Assembly (NCBI GenBank): GCA_030949385.1
Contig: JAUZSP010000001.1
Coordinates: forward strand, 310,001-374,000
Direction: 5' to 3'
Length of the DNA: 64,000 bases
DNA from: Gammaproteobacteria bacterium
Lineage (GTDB): Bacteria; Pseudomonadota; Gammaproteobacteria; JAUZRS01
In this document: positions 45,652 to 55,115 of the stretch, piece after piece
Numbering within the stretch: the stretch's first letter is position 1
Layout of the letters: each line of letters opens with the position of its first letter
Translations under genes and position numbers: made by a program
Notes under the pieces: model-generated
Told to the model about the DNA's origin: nothing
Database searches by the model: none
The model's input: the letters and a program-made list of their open reading frames with translations, nothing else

Positions 45652-46101
45652 TTAACGCCGCTGCTCACCTGTTTCGAATCTTTTTAAGACCTTATGTACC
45701 TCTTCAGCACAAAAACCGCGTCCCAACAAGTAACGTTGTTGCTTCGCCACGCCCTTACGATCCAGCTCTGCACCATGAGCTAAACGTTTCTCCAACAGCC
45801 GCTGCAAAATATCAAACCATTCAAATTCATACAGCGCCAAATGCTCAGTAATCAACTCAGACGTAACACCACGCTGCTGCAATTCATTGCGAATGCGCAA
45901 CGGTCCGTAACCGCGCTCAGCTCGACTGCGGACAAAAACCTCACAAAAGCGCGCTTCGCTTTGTAGATTTTTATCCACCAAACGCTGCAAAACAGGCTCA
46001 ATCTCTGAGGAATCAAAATTGCGCAAACGCAACTTTTGCCGTAATTCAAGCAATGAGTGTTCACGTCTGGCCAGTAAACCGACAGCAACCCCGTAAAGAG
46101 T
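45652..46101 (-). CDS. recX: Recombination regulator RecX, start uncertain
   Basis: The clear frame reads from LLARREHSLLELRQKLRLRN to the stop at 45652. It matches RecX, a helical-repeat protein that binds inside the RecA filament and curbs its growth. Homology (LYGVAVGLLARREHS) reaches to about 46101, but between there and an in-frame stop within recA there is no ATG, GTG or TTG. The first usable codon is a TTG at 46053, which would remove the first helix. An indel, or an unusual start, is likely. It follows recA by about 25-70 bp, the usual arrangement. Confidence 0.85.
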   Translation of the reverse strand, partial: TLYGVAVGLLARREHSLLELRQKLRLRNFDSSEIEPVLQRLVDKNLQSEARFCEVFVRSRAERGYGPLRIRNELQQRGVTSELITEHLALYEFEWFDILQRLLEKRLAHGAELDRKGVAKQQRYLLGRGFCAEEVHKVLKRFETGEQRR

Positions 46102-46123
46102 GACTGTGCTGGAGGTGGGTTTA

Positions 46124-47182
46124 TTACTTTTTATCAGCTCCCTTTTCCTTCTCTGTTGAAGCAGCTACCACTGGTTTTTTATCCGCTTCATCCGGCTGCG
46201 GCAACAACAAGGTGCGCAGTTTCACATCCAGCTCATCTGCCATTTCAGGATGCTCTTTCAAATAATTACGCACATTGTCTTTGCCCTGACCCACTCGCGT
46301 ACCGTTGTAACTGTACCAAGCACCGGCTTTGTCCATCAGGTCATTTTTCACTCCCAAATCAATCAGTTCACCCTCACGAGAGCTGCCTTCACCGTAAAGG
46401 ATCTCAAATTCAGCCTGCCTGAAAGGCGGTGCCATTTTGTTCTTCACCACCTTGACCCGAGTTTCATTGCCCACCACTTCATCGCCGCGTTTAATCGCAC
46501 CGATACGACGAATATCCAATCGCACAGAGGCATAAAACTTCAACGCATTACCGCCCGTCGTAGTTTCAGGGCTACCAAACATCACCCCAATTTTCATCCG
46601 AATTTGGTTAATGAAAATCACCAAGGTATTGGCGCGTTTGATGTTGCCGGTCAACTTACGCAACGCTTGTGACATCAGACGAGCGTGCAAGCCCACATGG
46701 GAATCGCCCATGTCGCCTTCGATCTCCGCTTTGGGTGTCAGTGCAGCCACCGAATCGATCACGATCAGATCAACACCACCGGAACGCACCAGCATGTCGG
46801 TGATCTCCAGAGCTTGATCGCCCGTATCGGGCTGGGAGACCAACATATCATCCAGATTGACCCCCAGTTTTTCAGCGTAAATGGGATCAAGCGCGTGTTC
46901 CGCATCCACAAATGCCGCTGTACCTCCGCCTTTTTGACACTCGGCAATGACCTGCAACGCCAAGGTGGTTTTACCCGAAGATTCAGGGCCGTAAATCTCC
47001 ACCACACGCCCTTTGGGCAGACCGCCAATGCCCAGAGCAATGTCGATCGTCAACGAACCGGTGGAGATCACCTCCACATCACGCATGGCACCGTCACCCA
47101 TGCGCATCACGGCACCTTTGCCAAACTGCTTCTCAATCTGACCCAAGGCACTGGCTAACGCTTTTTTTCGTTTATCGTCCAC
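46124..47182 (-). CDS. recA: Recombinase RecA
   Basis: 352 residues, ATG at 47182. Walker [10 protein letters not shown] at about 66-74, Walker [11 protein letters not shown], the MAW-type signature [23 protein letters not shown]-binding loop 2 region [20 protein letters not shown], and a charged C-terminal tail. It drives strand exchange and LexA cleavage. I looked for a LexA box (CTGT-N8-ACAG) in the 114-bp upstream spacer and did not see a convincing one. Confidence 0.98.
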   Translation of the reverse strand: MDDKRKKALASALGQIEKQFGKGAVMRMGDGAMRDVEVISTGSLTIDIALGIGGLPKGRVVEIYGPESSGKTTLALQVIAECQKGGGTAAFVDAEHALDPIYAEKLGVNLDDMLVSQPDTGDQALEITDMLVRSGGVDLIVIDSVAALTPKAEIEGDMGDSHVGLHARLMSQALRKLTGNIKRANTLVIFINQIRMKIGVMFGSPETTTGGNALKFYASVRLDIRRIGAIKRGDEVVGNETRVKVVKNKMAPPFRQAEFEILYGEGSSREGELIDLGVKNDLMDKAGAWYSYNGTRVGQGKDNVRNYLKEHPEMADELDVKLRTLLLPQPDEADKKPVVAASTEKEKGADKK

Positions 47183-47296
47183 GCTCTACTACTCCCAAAA
47201 AAACCCGCTTACAATCGTTCGTTCTTATGATTTTACTGCTGAAAAATTTGGCGAATTATCCCATAAAGCCTACACAGCTCCTAGGTATTTATCCCA

Positions 47297-47788
47297 TTAG
47301 CGTGTCTGGAGCGCTTCCAACCGCTGCTGCTTTTTGGCAACCCGCTGATTACTGTGTTCAATCTCCACCTGCAAATCGGAAATCTCCTCTTTCAAACCCT
47401 CCCGATTCTGCTGAGTTTGAGACAACTGGTTCAATTTATCGTTAATCAACGCCTCCATATCCAGCAGCTCATCTCCCGTAGAAGGACGTTTGTCCTGCAT
47501 CTCACTGTCGGGCGTTTTCATCGCATCCAAAGCCGTCTGATGCGCCTGTTCAAAACGATCACTGGCAGGAAGTTCAGTACGATTCTCACTCATGGGCGAG
47601 AGAGACAAGGTTTTACTATCCCCACCTTGATTCTCCTCACTCATGCCCAACATTTGCTGCACAGGCGGCCACCACTTCTGTGGAATCTCCATATAAAACG
47701 CCCCCACCACCACCGTTAACAGCAACAGAGGCAGCAACCAACGTGATTTACCTTCACTATCATCAGAAAAAGACTCGTATTTATTCAT
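47297..47788 (-). CDS. Hypothetical single-pass membrane protein with C-terminal coiled coil
   Basis: 163 residues, ATG at 47788. One transmembrane helix at about 17-33 (WLLPLLLLTVVVGAFYM), a polar linker, and a heptad-patterned coiled coil at about 108-162 (DMEALINDKLNQLSQTQQNR onward). Most of the protein should lie in the periplasm. No family recognised. It is in line with pncC upstream and recA downstream on the same strand. Confidence 0.7.
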   Translation of the reverse strand: MNKYESFSDDSEGKSRWLLPLLLLTVVVGAFYMEIPQKWWPPVQQMLGMSEENQGGDSKTLSLSPMSENRTELPASDRFEQAHQTALDAMKTPDSEMQDKRPSTGDELLDMEALINDKLNQLSQTQQNREGLKEEISDLQVEIEHSNQRVAKKQQRLEALQTR

Positions 47789-47818
47789 AATTTTTTCCTA
47801 TTCCTTATCAAATCTAGG

Positions 47819-48322
47819 TCAGCTTCCCGCCACCTCTTTAAGTAATACCAACAAACGTGACAGGGCGTATTGCACTGTCTGCTGACGCACCATGTCACGA
47901 TTACCAAAAAATCGTACGCTTTCTGTTACGGATTGCAGGTCGCGTCCCGTCCACGCAAAACAGACCAAACCAACGGGTTTCTCAACACTGCCACCACCAG
48001 GACCGGCAATGCCCGTCACTGCCAAACTGAAATCTGCCTTAGAATGCAGCAAAACACCGGCCGCCATCGCCTCAGCACAGGCTTCACTCACCGCACCAAA
48101 ACGCTGCAAAACCGACGCTGGAACCGACAACATCGACTCTTTAGCGGCATTGGAATAAGTCACAAAACCGGCCTCGAACCAAGCTGAACTGCCCGCTCTG
48201 TCCGTTACTGTTTTTGCAATCCAACCGGCAGTGCAGGACTCTGCCACCGCCAAGGTCGCTCCTTGAGCCTTCAGCAGAGAGGCCACCTGATCTAAAACCA
48301 TCAACAGCTGCGGAGAATTCAT
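47819..48322 (-). CDS. pncC: Nicotinamide-nucleotide amidohydrolase PncC (CinA C-terminal domain)
   Basis: 167 residues from the ATG at 48322; the frame opens at 48343. LAVAESCTAGWIAKTVTDRA with the catalytic Ser, FVTYSNAAKESMLSV, and SLAVTGIAGPGGGSVEKPVG are CinA-C/PncC hallmarks. It deamidates NMN back to nicotinate mononucleotide in NAD recycling. Often found just upstream of recA in gammaproteobacteria, as here. Confidence 0.94.
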   Translation of the reverse strand: MNSPQLLMVLDQVASLLKAQGATLAVAESCTAGWIAKTVTDRAGSSAWFEAGFVTYSNAAKESMLSVPASVLQRFGAVSEACAEAMAAGVLLHSKADFSLAVTGIAGPGGGSVEKPVGLVCFAWTGRDLQSVTESVRFFGNRDMVRQQTVQYALSRLLVLLKEVAGS

Positions 48323-48422
48323 TCTCGCATTGTAACAAAGCAAACCCCAGCGAACGATCAGAAAAAAACATCAATTAATGCTTCCCAAAAAGAAAAAATT
48401 ACGCTAATCTGCGCGCTCTTTT

Positions 48423-48499
48423 CGGGGTGTAGCGCAGTCTGGTAGCGCACCTGCATGGGGTGCAGGTGGTCGGAGGTTCGAATCCTCTCTCCCCGACCA
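48423..48499 (+). tRNA. tRNA-Pro (anticodon GGG)
   Basis: 77 nt with encoded CCA. Acceptor CGGGGTG/... CTCCCCG; anticodon stem CCTGC/GCAGG around ATGGGGT; T-loop GTTCGAATC. Divergent from pncC and followed by a terminator. Confidence 0.97.
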
Positions 48500-48508
48500 A
48501 AAAGTTAA

Positions 48509-48542
48509 AGGCCTAACAGAGTTCATCTGTTAGGCCTTTTTT
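48509..48542 (+). terminator. Intrinsic terminator after tRNA-Pro
   Basis: AGGCCTAACAGA-GTTCA-TCTGTTAGGCCT followed by T5: a perfect 12-bp stem directly downstream of tRNA-Pro. It also faces the end of the cusA-like gene. Confidence 0.92.
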
Positions 48543-48586
48543 GATTCTAATCCAGCATCAATGCCATCATCCACATCCTCTCGCAG

Positions 48587-51500
48587 TTACTTATTATTGG
48601 CACGCAACAACGCTCCTTTCCAAATGGCAAAAAGGGCAGGAAACAAAACCAAAACCGTAATCAGAGCCGAAGCAACCCCCCCCACCATCGGTGCAGCAAT
48701 GCGTTTCATGACATCCGCACCGGTACCGTCACTCCAGAGAATCGGAATCAAACCCAATAACAGCGCCAAACCGGTCATGAGCATGGGTCGAATGCGCCGC
48801 CCTGCACCTTCAACAATCACTTCCAGCAAATCTTGCTGAGTCTGTAGACGACCATCGGCCTGACGTTGGCGATAAGCCATGCCGAGATAAAGCATCATCA
48901 ACACCCCCATTGCGGTGTCCACTCCTGCTAGAGCAATCATGCCAACCCACACCGCAACACTGAGGTTATAGTCAAGCCAAGCGAGCAGCCACACGGCACC
49001 AATCAAGGAAAAAGGCACGGCCAACAGAATGATAAGAGACTCCACCACCGACTTACGGTTGATAAACAGCATGAAGAAAATAATAAACAACGTCAGCGGC
49101 ACAACCACTTGCAGCTTTTCCTTGGCACGTTCAAAGTACTTAAACTGCCCAGCCCAGTCGAGACGATAACCTGGCGGCACATTGGCCTGTTCCGCCACCA
49201 CCCGTTTAGCTGCCGCCACGTAGTCAGCAATGCCAATCTTGTCGTTAACATCGACAAAAACATAACCGACTAACTGGCCGTTTTCGTTACGCAACATCGG
49301 CGCACCGGTACGAAAATTCAACTCAGCCAGTTGTGCCAGAGGGATCTGCGCTCCCGTCGGGGTCGGCACCAAAACCCGCTTCAATTCTTGCGGGTTATCG
49401 CGAAAATCGCGGGCGTAACGCAGATTAATCGCGTAACGCTCTCGACCTTCCACCGTTTCAGAAACCGTCACTCCACCCACCGCCGCCATAATGACCTCCT
49501 CCACATCATCAATGGTCAAGCCGTAGCGCGCAATTTTCTGCCGATCAATATCGAAATCGAGAAAATAACCGCCGCTGATGCGCTCAGCAAACGCGCTGCG
49601 GGTATAAGGTGCGGTACGCTCATCTTCCTGCAACGCCTGCTCAATACGAATGCCGGTGGCTTCCACGGTCTCCAGAGTGTCACCAAACACCTTAATCCCC
49701 AGCGTGGAACGAATGCCCGTGGCCAGCATCTCGGTGCGGGTCTGAATCGGCATCCACCACACATTGGGCATTCCGGGATAACGCAACTGTTCATCCATTT
49801 CTGCCAGCAAACTCTCCCACGTCACCCCCTCACGCCACTGATCTTTCGGCTTAAACGTAACCATGATCTCAGCCATAGAAAGCGGAGCCGAATCAGTGGG
49901 GCTGGTAGAACGTCCCATCTTGCCAAACACCCGCTCAACCTCTGGAAAGGACTTTAGCTCCTTGTCCATTGAGTGCAATACCCTGCTTGCTTCGGCAATG
50001 GACATGCCTGGTACGGCGGTGGGCATGTAGAGAATGCTGCCTTCGTTCAAGGGCGGCATAAACTCATTTCCCAGCGCCATAAACACCGGCACCGTGGCCA
50101 CCAATGAAGCGACCGCCGCACCGACCACCCACCAACGCAGTTTTACCGACCAACGCACAACCGGCGTGTAGATCGCAACCAGAGCGCGATTGATCCAACT
50201 TTTGTCACCGCGAATTTTGCCGCGAATCAGCAACACCGCCAAAGCAGGGGTAAACGTAATCGCCAGCAGCGCAGCAAAACCCATTGAATAGGTCTTGGTG
50301 TAGGCCAGCGGTTTAAACAACCTCCCTTCCGTACCTTCCAGAGCAAACACCGGTAAGAAAGAGACCGTAATGATCAGCAATGAGAAAAAAATACTCGGCC
50401 CAACTTCTTGCATGGCGCGAATAATAACCTCTGTACGACCCTTAACCTGATGACGATCACCCCACTCTTCCAAACGTTTGTGGATGTTTTCGATCATGAC
50501 AATGGAGGCATCCACCATCGCACCAATGGCCACCGCGATGCCCCCCAGCGACATAATGTTCGCCGTTAAGTGTTGCTCAGACATGGGGATAAACGACAAC
50601 AAAATCGCCACCGGCAAGGTAAGAATGGCGATCAACGCTGAACGAAAGTGCAGCAAAAAGACCATGATGATAAGCGAAACGATGATCATCTCTTCGCTCA
50701 AGGTGTACTTCAAGGTATCAATGGCTCGATTGATCAACACAGAACGATCATAAACGGTGACGATGTCCACCCCATCTGGCAGAGCGGCTTGTGCTTCACG
50801 TAAACGCTCTTTGACCCGCTCAATCACCCCCAAGGCATCTTCGCCGTAGCGCATCACCACCGTGCCACCAACCACTTCGCCTTCACCGTCCAATTCAGCC
50901 ACACCACGGCGCATGGCTGGGCCGAGACTCACCTCAGCCACCTCTTTTAACAAAATGGGCACACCGTGCTGACCTAAACCAAGGACAATGTCCTCAATAT
51001 CGCCTTTGTTTTTAATGTAACCGCGACCCCGAATGAACTGCTCGTGTCCGGCGATTTCCAACACTCGGCCACCCACATCGTTATTGGAACGACGCACCGC
51101 CTCAGCGACTTTTTTCAACGGAATGCCATAAGCAGCCAACCTGTTTGGATCAAGCTGAATCTGATACTCCTTAACAAAACCTCCCACCGAAGCCACTTCT
51201 GCCACACCCTTTACCGACTCCAGCCAGTAGCGCAATTTGAAGTCCTGCAAACTGCGCAACTCGGCCAAATTATGTTGACCCGATCTGTCTACCAACGCGT
51301 ATTGAAATACCCAACCCACACCTGTGGCATCCGGGCCCAGAGTGGGTCTCACATCGGCGGGCAATTTGCCTTGTGCTGAATTGAGGTACTCCAAGACCCG
51401 CGAACGCGCCCAATAGAGATCGGTGCCTTCATCAAAAATGACGTAGACAAACGAGAGTCCCATATAACTCTGACCTCGCACGGACTGTACTTTAGGGGCT

Positions 51501-51757
51501 GCTAACAGTGAGGTCGTGAGTGGATAGGTGATCTGATCTTCCACCAAATCGGGGCTGCGTCCAGGCCACTCGGTGTAGATAATCACCTGCACATCAGAGA
51601 GGTCGGGAATGGCATCCAACGGCGTCGCAAGCAGAGATTTATAACCCCAAAACGTCGCAGCGATTACGATCAGCAGTGTCATTAACTGATTTCGTGCACA
51701 GTAGCTGATGAGCCACTCAATGGGGCCCAGATGGAAACGGTTGGTTTCATTCACCAT
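48587..51757 (-). CDS. cusA: CusA/CzcA-family heavy-metal RND efflux pump
   Basis: 1056 residues, ATG at 51757. The HME-RND signature is clear: TPLDAIPDLSDVQVIIYTEW, EDQITYPLTTSLLAAP, the proton relay GGIAVAIGAMVDASIVMIEN, and the periplasmic MPPLNEGSILYMPTAVPGMS. The Met-rich surroundings (LYMPTAVPGMS, VFGKMGRSTSPTDSAPLSMAE) resemble CusA, which exports Cu(I) and Ag(I), rather than CzcA; the metal is inferred. Third pump gene of the operon, overlapping the cusB stop by 7 bp. Upstream genes encode its adaptor and outer-membrane channel. Confidence 0.92.
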   Translation of the reverse strand: MVNETNRFHLGPIEWLISYCARNQLMTLLIVIAATFWGYKSLLATPLDAIPDLSDVQVIIYTEWPGRSPDLVEDQITYPLTTSLLAAPKVQSVRGQSYMGLSFVYVIFDEGTDLYWARSRVLEYLNSAQGKLPADVRPTLGPDATGVGWVFQYALVDRSGQHNLAELRSLQDFKLRYWLESVKGVAEVASVGGFVKEYQIQLDPNRLAAYGIPLKKVAEAVRRSNNDVGGRVLEIAGHEQFIRGRGYIKNKGDIEDIVLGLGQHGVPILLKEVAEVSLGPAMRRGVAELDGEGEVVGGTVVMRYGEDALGVIERVKERLREAQAALPDGVDIVTVYDRSVLINRAIDTLKYTLSEEMIIVSLIIMVFLLHFRSALIAILTLPVAILLSFIPMSEQHLTANIMSLGGIAVAIGAMVDASIVMIENIHKRLEEWGDRHQVKGRTEVIIRAMQEVGPSIFFSLLIITVSFLPVFALEGTEGRLFKPLAYTKTYSMGFAALLAITFTPALAVLLIRGKIRGDKSWINRALVAIYTPVVRWSVKLRWWVVGAAVASLVATVPVFMALGNEFMPPLNEGSILYMPTAVPGMSIAEASRVLHSMDKELKSFPEVERVFGKMGRSTSPTDSAPLSMAEIMVTFKPKDQWREGVTWESLLAEMDEQLRYPGMPNVWWMPIQTRTEMLATGIRSTLGIKVFGDTLETVEATGIRIEQALQEDERTAPYTRSAFAERISGGYFLDFDIDRQKIARYGLTIDDVEEVIMAAVGGVTVSETVEGRERYAINLRYARDFRDNPQELKRVLVPTPTGAQIPLAQLAELNFRTGAPMLRNENGQLVGYVFVDVNDKIGIADYVAAAKRVVAEQANVPPGYRLDWAGQFKYFERAKEKLQVVVPLTLFIIFFMLFINRKSVVESLIILLAVPFSLIGAVWLLAWLDYNLSVAVWVGMIALAGVDTAMGVLMMLYLGMAYRQRQADGRLQTQQDLLEVIVEGAGRRIRPMLMTGLALLLGLIPILWSDGTGADVMKRIAAPMVGGVASALITVLVLFPALFAIWKGALLRANNK

Positions 51758-53169
51758 GACGCACCTCCCTCCTTCAGTTTGCTCTCAGCAGCAATGAGAA
51801 AGTTACCCGAAGTCACTACCGTGTCACCCGCCTCCAAGCCGTCCAACACCTCAATCCAGTGGCGATTACGCTGACCGGTTTTGATCTTACGCGGAGCCAA
51901 ACGCCCCTCACCCAGATCAAGAAAAACCACGCGCGCTTCTCCCGAATAGAGTACCGCCGACTCCGGCACCAGCAAACGCCGCCCTAACTCAGCCTTGAGT
52001 TTGAGCTGAGTGTACATATTGGGACGCAAAACACCGTCGCTGTTGTCCAGCACCACTCGCACCCGCGTGGTGTGAGTATCGCCTTCCATAAAGGGGTAGA
52101 TAAAATCGACCTTGGCCAAAACGTCACGACCCTGCACTTCGGGCAAAAGCACCTCAACCTCCATCCCCACCTTGATCAGAGGCCGTTCATAATCGTAAAC
52201 CTGAGATTCAACCCACACGCGAGAAAGATCAGCAATGCGCAACAACCTTTGCCCAACCTTGAAAGCGGAACCGGCAACCACCTGTTTGTCGATGACGATG
52301 CCGCTGGCAGGAGCCAAAATAGCAACGTATTCCTGTGCTTGACCGCGTTTTTCTAGAGCCTTTATCTGGGATTTAGTCAGCCCCCATAAACGCAATCGAC
52401 GCTGCGCGGCAGCCAAGCGGTGCTGACTTCCCTTAACTGAAACACGACGCAATAACTCCAGATACGCCTCCTGAGCACTCAACAGCTCGGGACTGTAAAC
52501 GGTGAATAACGGCGCGCCCTTTTTTACCGTTATACCGACAGAATTGGCGTACAGCGTACCGATCCAACCATTAAACTTCAGAGTCACATCCCGTAAGCGC
52601 GTCTCATCATAGGTCACCCTGCCAGCCGCACGAATCACCACGCGCAACGCTTTGCGTTCGACTTGTGCCGTCGTAACCCCGATCAACTGACGACGAGCCG
52701 GATCAACTCGCACCGTGCCAGCGACGTGCTCGCCTACATCAGCGCAGGTGGCGCAGCGCAAGCCCTTACGACCGGTAGCCAAATCAAAACGAATGCGGCC
52801 TTTTTTCGTACCGGCTTCAATCTCAATGGTCAGTGGCCACTCACCGCCCATCGACGGCTGAAATTCACCCTCGTAGCGCCCGACACCGGCCTCTCTCATC
52901 TCTGCCGGAGCGTACATGGCGGGCATGCTGCCCATCGCAGGCATCACCGCCACCGCTTTGAGTGTCGCCCCGCTCACAGGCTGCCCCATCTGATCTTGCA
53001 GCCAAAGTGTCACACGATTTTTACCCACTTTGGGCCTCTCAGAATCCAGCTCCAGCCTCACCTTAAATGAACCCGCCGTATAAAAAGGTTCAGACACTGT
53101 AGCTGCCTTAATGGGACTTAAAAAAACAACACATAAAAACAACAGGCTCTGCCTTAGGATTTGGCTCAT
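51751..53169 (-). CDS. cusB: CusB-type periplasmic adaptor (membrane fusion protein)
   Basis: 472 residues, ATG at 53169. Signal peptide, then an N-terminal extension (about 35-125) with a YtkA-like/CusB-associated domain containing Met-rich VMPAMGSMPAMYAPAEMRE. A Cys pair CATCADVGEHVAGTVRVDP resembles the heavy-metal-binding domain found in such adaptors. The barrel-sandwich (GWIGTLYANSVGITVKKGAP), helical hairpin and beta barrel follow. It links CusA to CusC and hands over metal. Overlaps cusC by 4 bp. Confidence 0.92.
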   Translation of the reverse strand: MSQILRQSLLFLCVVFLSPIKAATVSEPFYTAGSFKVRLELDSERPKVGKNRVTLWLQDQMGQPVSGATLKAVAVMPAMGSMPAMYAPAEMREAGVGRYEGEFQPSMGGEWPLTIEIEAGTKKGRIRFDLATGRKGLRCATCADVGEHVAGTVRVDPARRQLIGVTTAQVERKALRVVIRAAGRVTYDETRLRDVTLKFNGWIGTLYANSVGITVKKGAPLFTVYSPELLSAQEAYLELLRRVSVKGSQHRLAAAQRRLRLWGLTKSQIKALEKRGQAQEYVAILAPASGIVIDKQVVAGSAFKVGQRLLRIADLSRVWVESQVYDYERPLIKVGMEVEVLLPEVQGRDVLAKVDFIYPFMEGDTHTTRVRVVLDNSDGVLRPNMYTQLKLKAELGRRLLVPESAVLYSGEARVVFLDLGEGRLAPRKIKTGQRNRHWIEVLDGLEAGDTVVTSGNFLIAAESKLKEGGASW

Positions 53170-54461
53170 GACTCACCTCCAAAACGAGTCGTGAGCTCCC
53201 CGCCAACGACGTACTCCAATGCCGCTAAACGCCGATGGTAATTCGCCCGTGTTTGCTCCTGTTGCAATCGAGTCTGCATCACACTTTTCTCTGCGCTGAT
53301 GAGATCAAGAAAATTACCACTGCCTGCTTCGTAGTCGGACTGAGCGGCCTGTAGATTCTCTTGCGCAAGAGGCAATAAACGAGTTTGGTACAGGCTCAAA
53401 ACACGCTCACTTTCACGCACGTTTTCCAGCGCGTGCTGCACATCACCCATAAGTTGAGAAACTTTGGCGCGCTGCTGAAAATCGAGGCTCAAAGTCATCG
53501 CCCGTGCCTCCACTTTTGCTGCACTGCGCGTATCTTGAAGCGGAATATTGATCGAGGCTCCAACGGTGAACTGCTTCTCACTCTGATTCCAAAGGCTGTT
53601 GTAGCCTGCACTGAGCTTAATATCGGGATAGTCGTCACGCTCGACCAAGCTTGATCTGTAACGACTTGCCTCTGTACGTGCGGCCAACATACGCAGCGCG
53701 GGATGCGTTTCTAATGCTCGCGTTCGCAGTTGCTCTACCGTTGGTAATGAAATGGGATCTGGTAACCCCATCGGAAGCGGCAGTGGTTGATCGGGAAGAC
53801 GTTGCAACAGCGTATTGATGCTTGCCAATGTATTCCGGCGACGGCGTTCTAAACGGATGTCACGGTGTTCCAGCAGCATCTGCTCCACTTCAGCACGCAA
53901 AACATCCTGCTGAGAAGCACGACCTGCCGAATATTTAATCTCGGCGATGTTTTGAAACGCCTGCAACAACGATCTATTGATGCCGTTGATGCGAAGAGCC
54001 GCATGCACAAAATACCAATCAGCGTAAACCGCCTTACTGATTTCCGTCAATTTCAAGCGCATCTGTTCAATGCCCACAAAAGCCACATCGGACTCAGCGC
54101 GAGCAACCTTAACGCGCAAGTCGCGTTTTCCTGGCCAAGGCAATCGCTGTGAGAGAGACCATTTTTGCCCCACAGCCACCCCTTTCGCTCCCACTGTTTG
54201 CGGTGCAAGAGTGTACGAAAGAACAGGATCATCAAAGGCTCTGGCCTGCTCAACACGCACGTTTGCCGCCGACCAAGCTGCTTCCATTGCGGAAATATCA
54301 GGGTGACGTGCCAACACCGCTGCCACCAAATGAGATGAGGTTAGTAACGCAGTATTAACAAAAGGGCTATCGACCTCAACGGCCACCAACGGCTGGCAAA
54401 CAACCCACCCGAATAAAACAACGCTCATACGCGAGCCTGTGTAACGCTTCGTATTGTGCAT
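53166..54461 (-). CDS. cusC: CusC/TolC-family outer-membrane efflux channel
   Basis: 431 residues, ATG at 54461. N-terminal signal sequence, then two repeats of the outer-membrane efflux protein fold: AVLARHPDISAMEAAWSAAN and LETHPALRMLAARTEASRYR are the TolC-type repeat starts, with long coiled helices between. No lipobox Cys is visible after the signal sequence, unlike E. coli CusC. An inverted repeat lies just upstream of the start. Confidence 0.9.
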   Translation of the reverse strand: MHNTKRYTGSRMSVVLFGWVVCQPLVAVEVDSPFVNTALLTSSHLVAAVLARHPDISAMEAAWSAANVRVEQARAFDDPVLSYTLAPQTVGAKGVAVGQKWSLSQRLPWPGKRDLRVKVARAESDVAFVGIEQMRLKLTEISKAVYADWYFVHAALRINGINRSLLQAFQNIAEIKYSAGRASQQDVLRAEVEQMLLEHRDIRLERRRRNTLASINTLLQRLPDQPLPLPMGLPDPISLPTVEQLRTRALETHPALRMLAARTEASRYRSSLVERDDYPDIKLSAGYNSLWNQSEKQFTVGASINIPLQDTRSAAKVEARAMTLSLDFQQRAKVSQLMGDVQHALENVRESERVLSLYQTRLLPLAQENLQAAQSDYEAGSGNFLDLISAEKSVMQTRLQQEQTRANYHRRLAALEYVVGGELTTRFGGES

Positions 54462-54469
54462 AAAACACC

Positions 54470-54487
54470 TTCATTATTCTTAATGAA
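54470..54487. promoter_or_regulatory. Inverted repeat over the cusC ribosome site
   Basis: TTCATTA-TTCT-TAATGAA, a perfect 7-bp stem ending 9 bases before the cusC ATG. On the minus strand its second arm (AATGAAGG) runs into the GAAGG ribosome site, so a hairpin could limit translation, or a protein could bind here. Confidence 0.4.
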
Positions 54488-54593
54488 ACTCAAACTGAAT
54501 CAACGCCAACCAAGAACGAAACAACACGCCCAAGGTGAAAAGTTACGGTTGAATTCAGTCCCTACGTTAAAAAAGTAAGGAACAAAGGTGTGA

Positions 54594-55022
54594 TCAAATA
54601 CGAAAGCGACCGGTCAGAAAATAGACCGTCTTATCAGGCAGGGGAGAGGAAAAAACAAGATTAAAAGAACGGCTGCAATGAATGCAGGCGATTTCAGCAC
54701 CGTCAAATAAAAGCAAAGGGGACGCTTGCGGAGCATCGAACAACACAACCTGTTGAAATTGGCTGCCGACCGTCTGCGCTATTTGGGACGATTCATAAGA
54801 GACCGTGCAACAGCCCTCATTTATCAAACCCGCTTGATCCTGACAAGCGCCCCCCAGTTCACAACTCAGCTCCATTTCACCCGGCTCATCACAACAACAC
54901 ACCGTACTGAGACGCTCATGCTCCATCTGTTCACAGGCATACAACGTCTGAAATTGGGTCAACGCCGCCATGAAAAAAAACAGGGCGATAACGAAACGGC
55001 GTACGGCTCGGCTTTGCATCAT
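54594..55022 (-). CDS. Cys-rich secreted protein leading the cusCBA operon
   Basis: 142 residues, ATG at 55022. Signal peptide about 1-29 (FVIALFFFMAALTQFQTLYA). The mature part has ten Cys, at 30, 42, 43, 44, 54, 60, 71, 72, 113 and 116, including VCCCDE, EGCC and a terminal CIHC, plus scattered Met and His. This is a metal-ligand pattern. It is 133 bp upstream of cusC on the same strand. I cannot name a family; it resembles short proteins seen beside copper/silver efflux genes. A periplasmic metal-binding role is inferred from composition and position only. Confidence 0.7.
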   Translation of the reverse strand: MMQSRAVRRFVIALFFFMAALTQFQTLYACEQMEHERLSTVCCCDEPGEMELSCELGGACQDQAGLINEGCCTVSYESSQIAQTVGSQFQQVVLFDAPQASPLLLFDGAEIACIHCSRSFNLVFSSPLPDKTVYFLTGRFRI

Positions 55023-55115
55023 TTACACTCTGCTATCCCATCTTATTCAAGCAAACAACACTCCGTCAGAGTGACCCAAAATGAATTGGTTCTCTCAACA
55101 GCAATAAAAAGCACC

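Noticed and set aside
47183-47296. LexA box upstream of recA
   Set aside because: No CTGT-N8-ACAG pattern could be seen in the spacer.
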